From ZC4RG35 sp040878345 (GTDB lineage: Bacteria; Actinomycetota; Acidimicrobiia; Spongiisociales; ZC4RG35): a stretch of 28,010 bases of DNA. Under the pieces are notes generated by a model, which was given only the letters and a program-made list of their open reading frames with translations, had not been told where the DNA came from and did not search any database. This document shows, in pieces, positions 27,186 through 28,010 of this stretch (positions within the stretch are counted from its first letter, which is position 1; every line of letters starts with the position of its first letter). The stretch lies in contig JBBDML010000012.1 of assembly GCA_040878345.1 (NCBI GenBank), forward strand, positions 1 to 28,010, in the 5' to 3' direction. The position numbers and the translations under genes were made by a program.

Positions 27186-27847
27186 CGGATCAGTCGGGGG
27201 AACCCTGGACCCTGTCCGATCATCTCGATGCAGCCGGTCTCTTGATCTTTCTCCGGGGAGACTGGTGACCTTATTGCAACGGCCAGCTGGTCAGCTTGGC
27301 GATGCGACACCAGGAGTTTCTGGCGGCCGGGGTGCGGCTCTATGCGATCTCCGTAGACAGCCCGGAGCGAAATGCCGCCATGGTCGACAAGCTCTCCCTT
27401 CCATTCCCCTACCTCTCCGACCCTGACCGCTCAAGAGCGATCATCCCCTACGGGGTGGCCGACGAGAAGGACGATCGTCTGATCTCCCTCCCTGCCCTGA
27501 TCGCAGTCACTCCCGACCTCCAGGAGGCTTTCCGGTTCGTCTCAAAGGACTTCGCCGAGCGCATGCCTGAGCACGAGGTCGTTGCCACGGTCCAACGGCT
27601 GAACCTGCGTCCCACGACCCAGGACCAGCCACTGGTCGGGAAGATCGAAGCGGGGCCACGCTCTCTTTCGCTCCCCGGTCTGCGGATCTACTGGCGGGGA
27701 GCACGCTTCGCGGCGTTGGCGATGGGTCTCCGTCATGGTCATCACGACGAGGAGATCAAGAAGGACTCCAAAGCCTACGTGGCCGAGATGGACCGCTTCA
27801 CCGAGGCACTCGATTGGCTCAGCGAAGAGCAGGACCACAAAAGCTGA
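27164..27847 (+). CDS. Peroxiredoxin-like redoxin with in-frame UGA (candidate selenoprotein, UxxC)
   Basis: Reading through TGA 27266-27268 gives a 227-residue thioredoxin-fold protein of the AhpC/TSA-like redoxin type. It reads PTDFTLTDQSGEPWTLSDHL, then LLIFLRGDW-U-PYCNGQLVSL, AISVDSPERNAAMVDKL, FPYLSDPDRSRAIIPYG, and a tail GLRHGHHDEEIKKDSKAYVA. The UGA is codon 35, with Cys38 completing U-P-Y-C; relatives have C-P-Y-C there. Such proteins reduce peroxides or exchange thiols in the cytosol. An fdhF-like SECIS hairpin follows. GTG 27164, with GGAAGAG upstream, gives an N-terminus about 8-10 residues shorter than usual because the gene is joined to the truncated SARP gene. Standard annotation would miss residues 1-35 or 36-227. 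Confidence 0.87.
27274..27307 (+). promoter_or_regulatory. fdhF-like bacterial SECIS hairpin of the redoxin gene
   Basis: Upper stem 27282-27288 with 27293-27300 is 7 bp with one bulged U (27296) and apical loop GGUC (27289-27292), starting 21 nt after the UGA. A lower stem pairs 27274-27278 with 27303-27307 (one G-U) and C27280 with G27301. Loop sequence and bulged U match the E. coli fdhF element that binds SelB. Confidence 0.78.
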
Positions 27848-27966
27848 TCACGACAGATCGAGTCCCGTAGAAGACATCGCGGCGGTCCACCGCCAATTGG
27901 CTTCGCGTCATTTCGCGTTCTTGACCGTCCCCATCTCACCCTCCCGCGCGATGACGCAAGCCCCAA

Positions 27967-28010
27967 CTAGAAGACGGCCGGGTTCTCGATGTCGCCAACG
28001 TGATCTGGTG
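27967..28010 (-). CDS. Possible 3' end of a gene entering from the right edge
   Basis: A minus-strand frame reads PDHVGDIENPAVF then stop at 27967. It may be the C-terminus of a gene outside the window; too short to assign. Confidence 0.2.
   Translation of the reverse strand, partial: PDHVGDIENPAVF

Noticed and set aside
27296..27847. Separate gene starting at TTG 27296
   Set aside because: It lacks the first half of the redoxin fold and lies in frame with the upstream part across the UGA.

Overview
The window is high-GC DNA with GTG/TTG starts, ATGA/GTGA stop-start overlaps and typical actinobacterial gene families: an AfsR/SARP-type regulator, LAL- and TPR-LuxR regulators, a deazaflavin (F420)-type oxidoreductase and an initiator-tRNA-like fragment. 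It most likely comes from an actinomycete outside the well-studied genera, perhaps an Acidimicrobiia-like or metagenomic lineage; this is inference from gene content. There are no rRNA genes, CRISPR arrays or intact insertion sequences. Several gene remnants mark it as an accessory, rearranged region.

Layout. 229-3966: an alpha/alpha-toroid (squalene-cyclase-like) protein and a large LAL-type ATPase/LuxR regulator. 4028-6077: small proteins (one secreted), DUF1905, a remnant of an AAA ATPase, a short methyltransferase-like protein and a four-helix membrane protein. 6140-9836, minus strand: deazaflavin-dependent oxidoreductase, cupredoxin plus DUF2330 pair, PNPOx-like protein, VOC protein and AraC regulator. 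9898-14430: a degenerate second copy of a uvrA-like 3' end, a DUF3179 lipoprotein, a DHA2 MFS exporter and a membrane-anchored molybdopterin oxidoreductase. 14746-18966, minus strand: UvrA-like ATPase, FAD monooxygenase and a small coupled ORF.

19069-22128 is the most interesting block. A MerR regulator with three well-placed cysteines is divergent from a tightly overlapping operon: MerB-like organomercurial lyase, a small thioredoxin-fold protein and a rhodanese-CBS protein. A CDF-type membrane protein follows. The promoter between merR and merB has the long 20-bp spacer and central dyad of a MerR-controlled promoter.

The central discovery is two in-frame UGA codons at positions where these families normally carry a redox cysteine. 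One is in the rhodanese-CBS gene (UGA 20738-20740, next to the active-site loop). The other is in a peroxiredoxin-like gene at the right end (UGA 27266-27268, giving U-P-Y-C). Each is followed about 20 nt later by a hairpin that meets the bacterial SECIS rule. The second hairpin has a GGUC apical loop and a bulged U, like the E. coli fdhF element. The two genes support each other: the organism probably decodes UGA as selenocysteine, and ordinary annotation would split both genes.

The right part (22130-28010) holds a decayed transposase fragment, a TPR-LuxR regulator, a cupin/SnoaL-like pair, two 3' halves of an initiator tRNA (probable integration scars), a frameshifted ABM-like gene, and a SARP regulator cut off inside its BTAD domain exactly where the selenoprotein redoxin begins.
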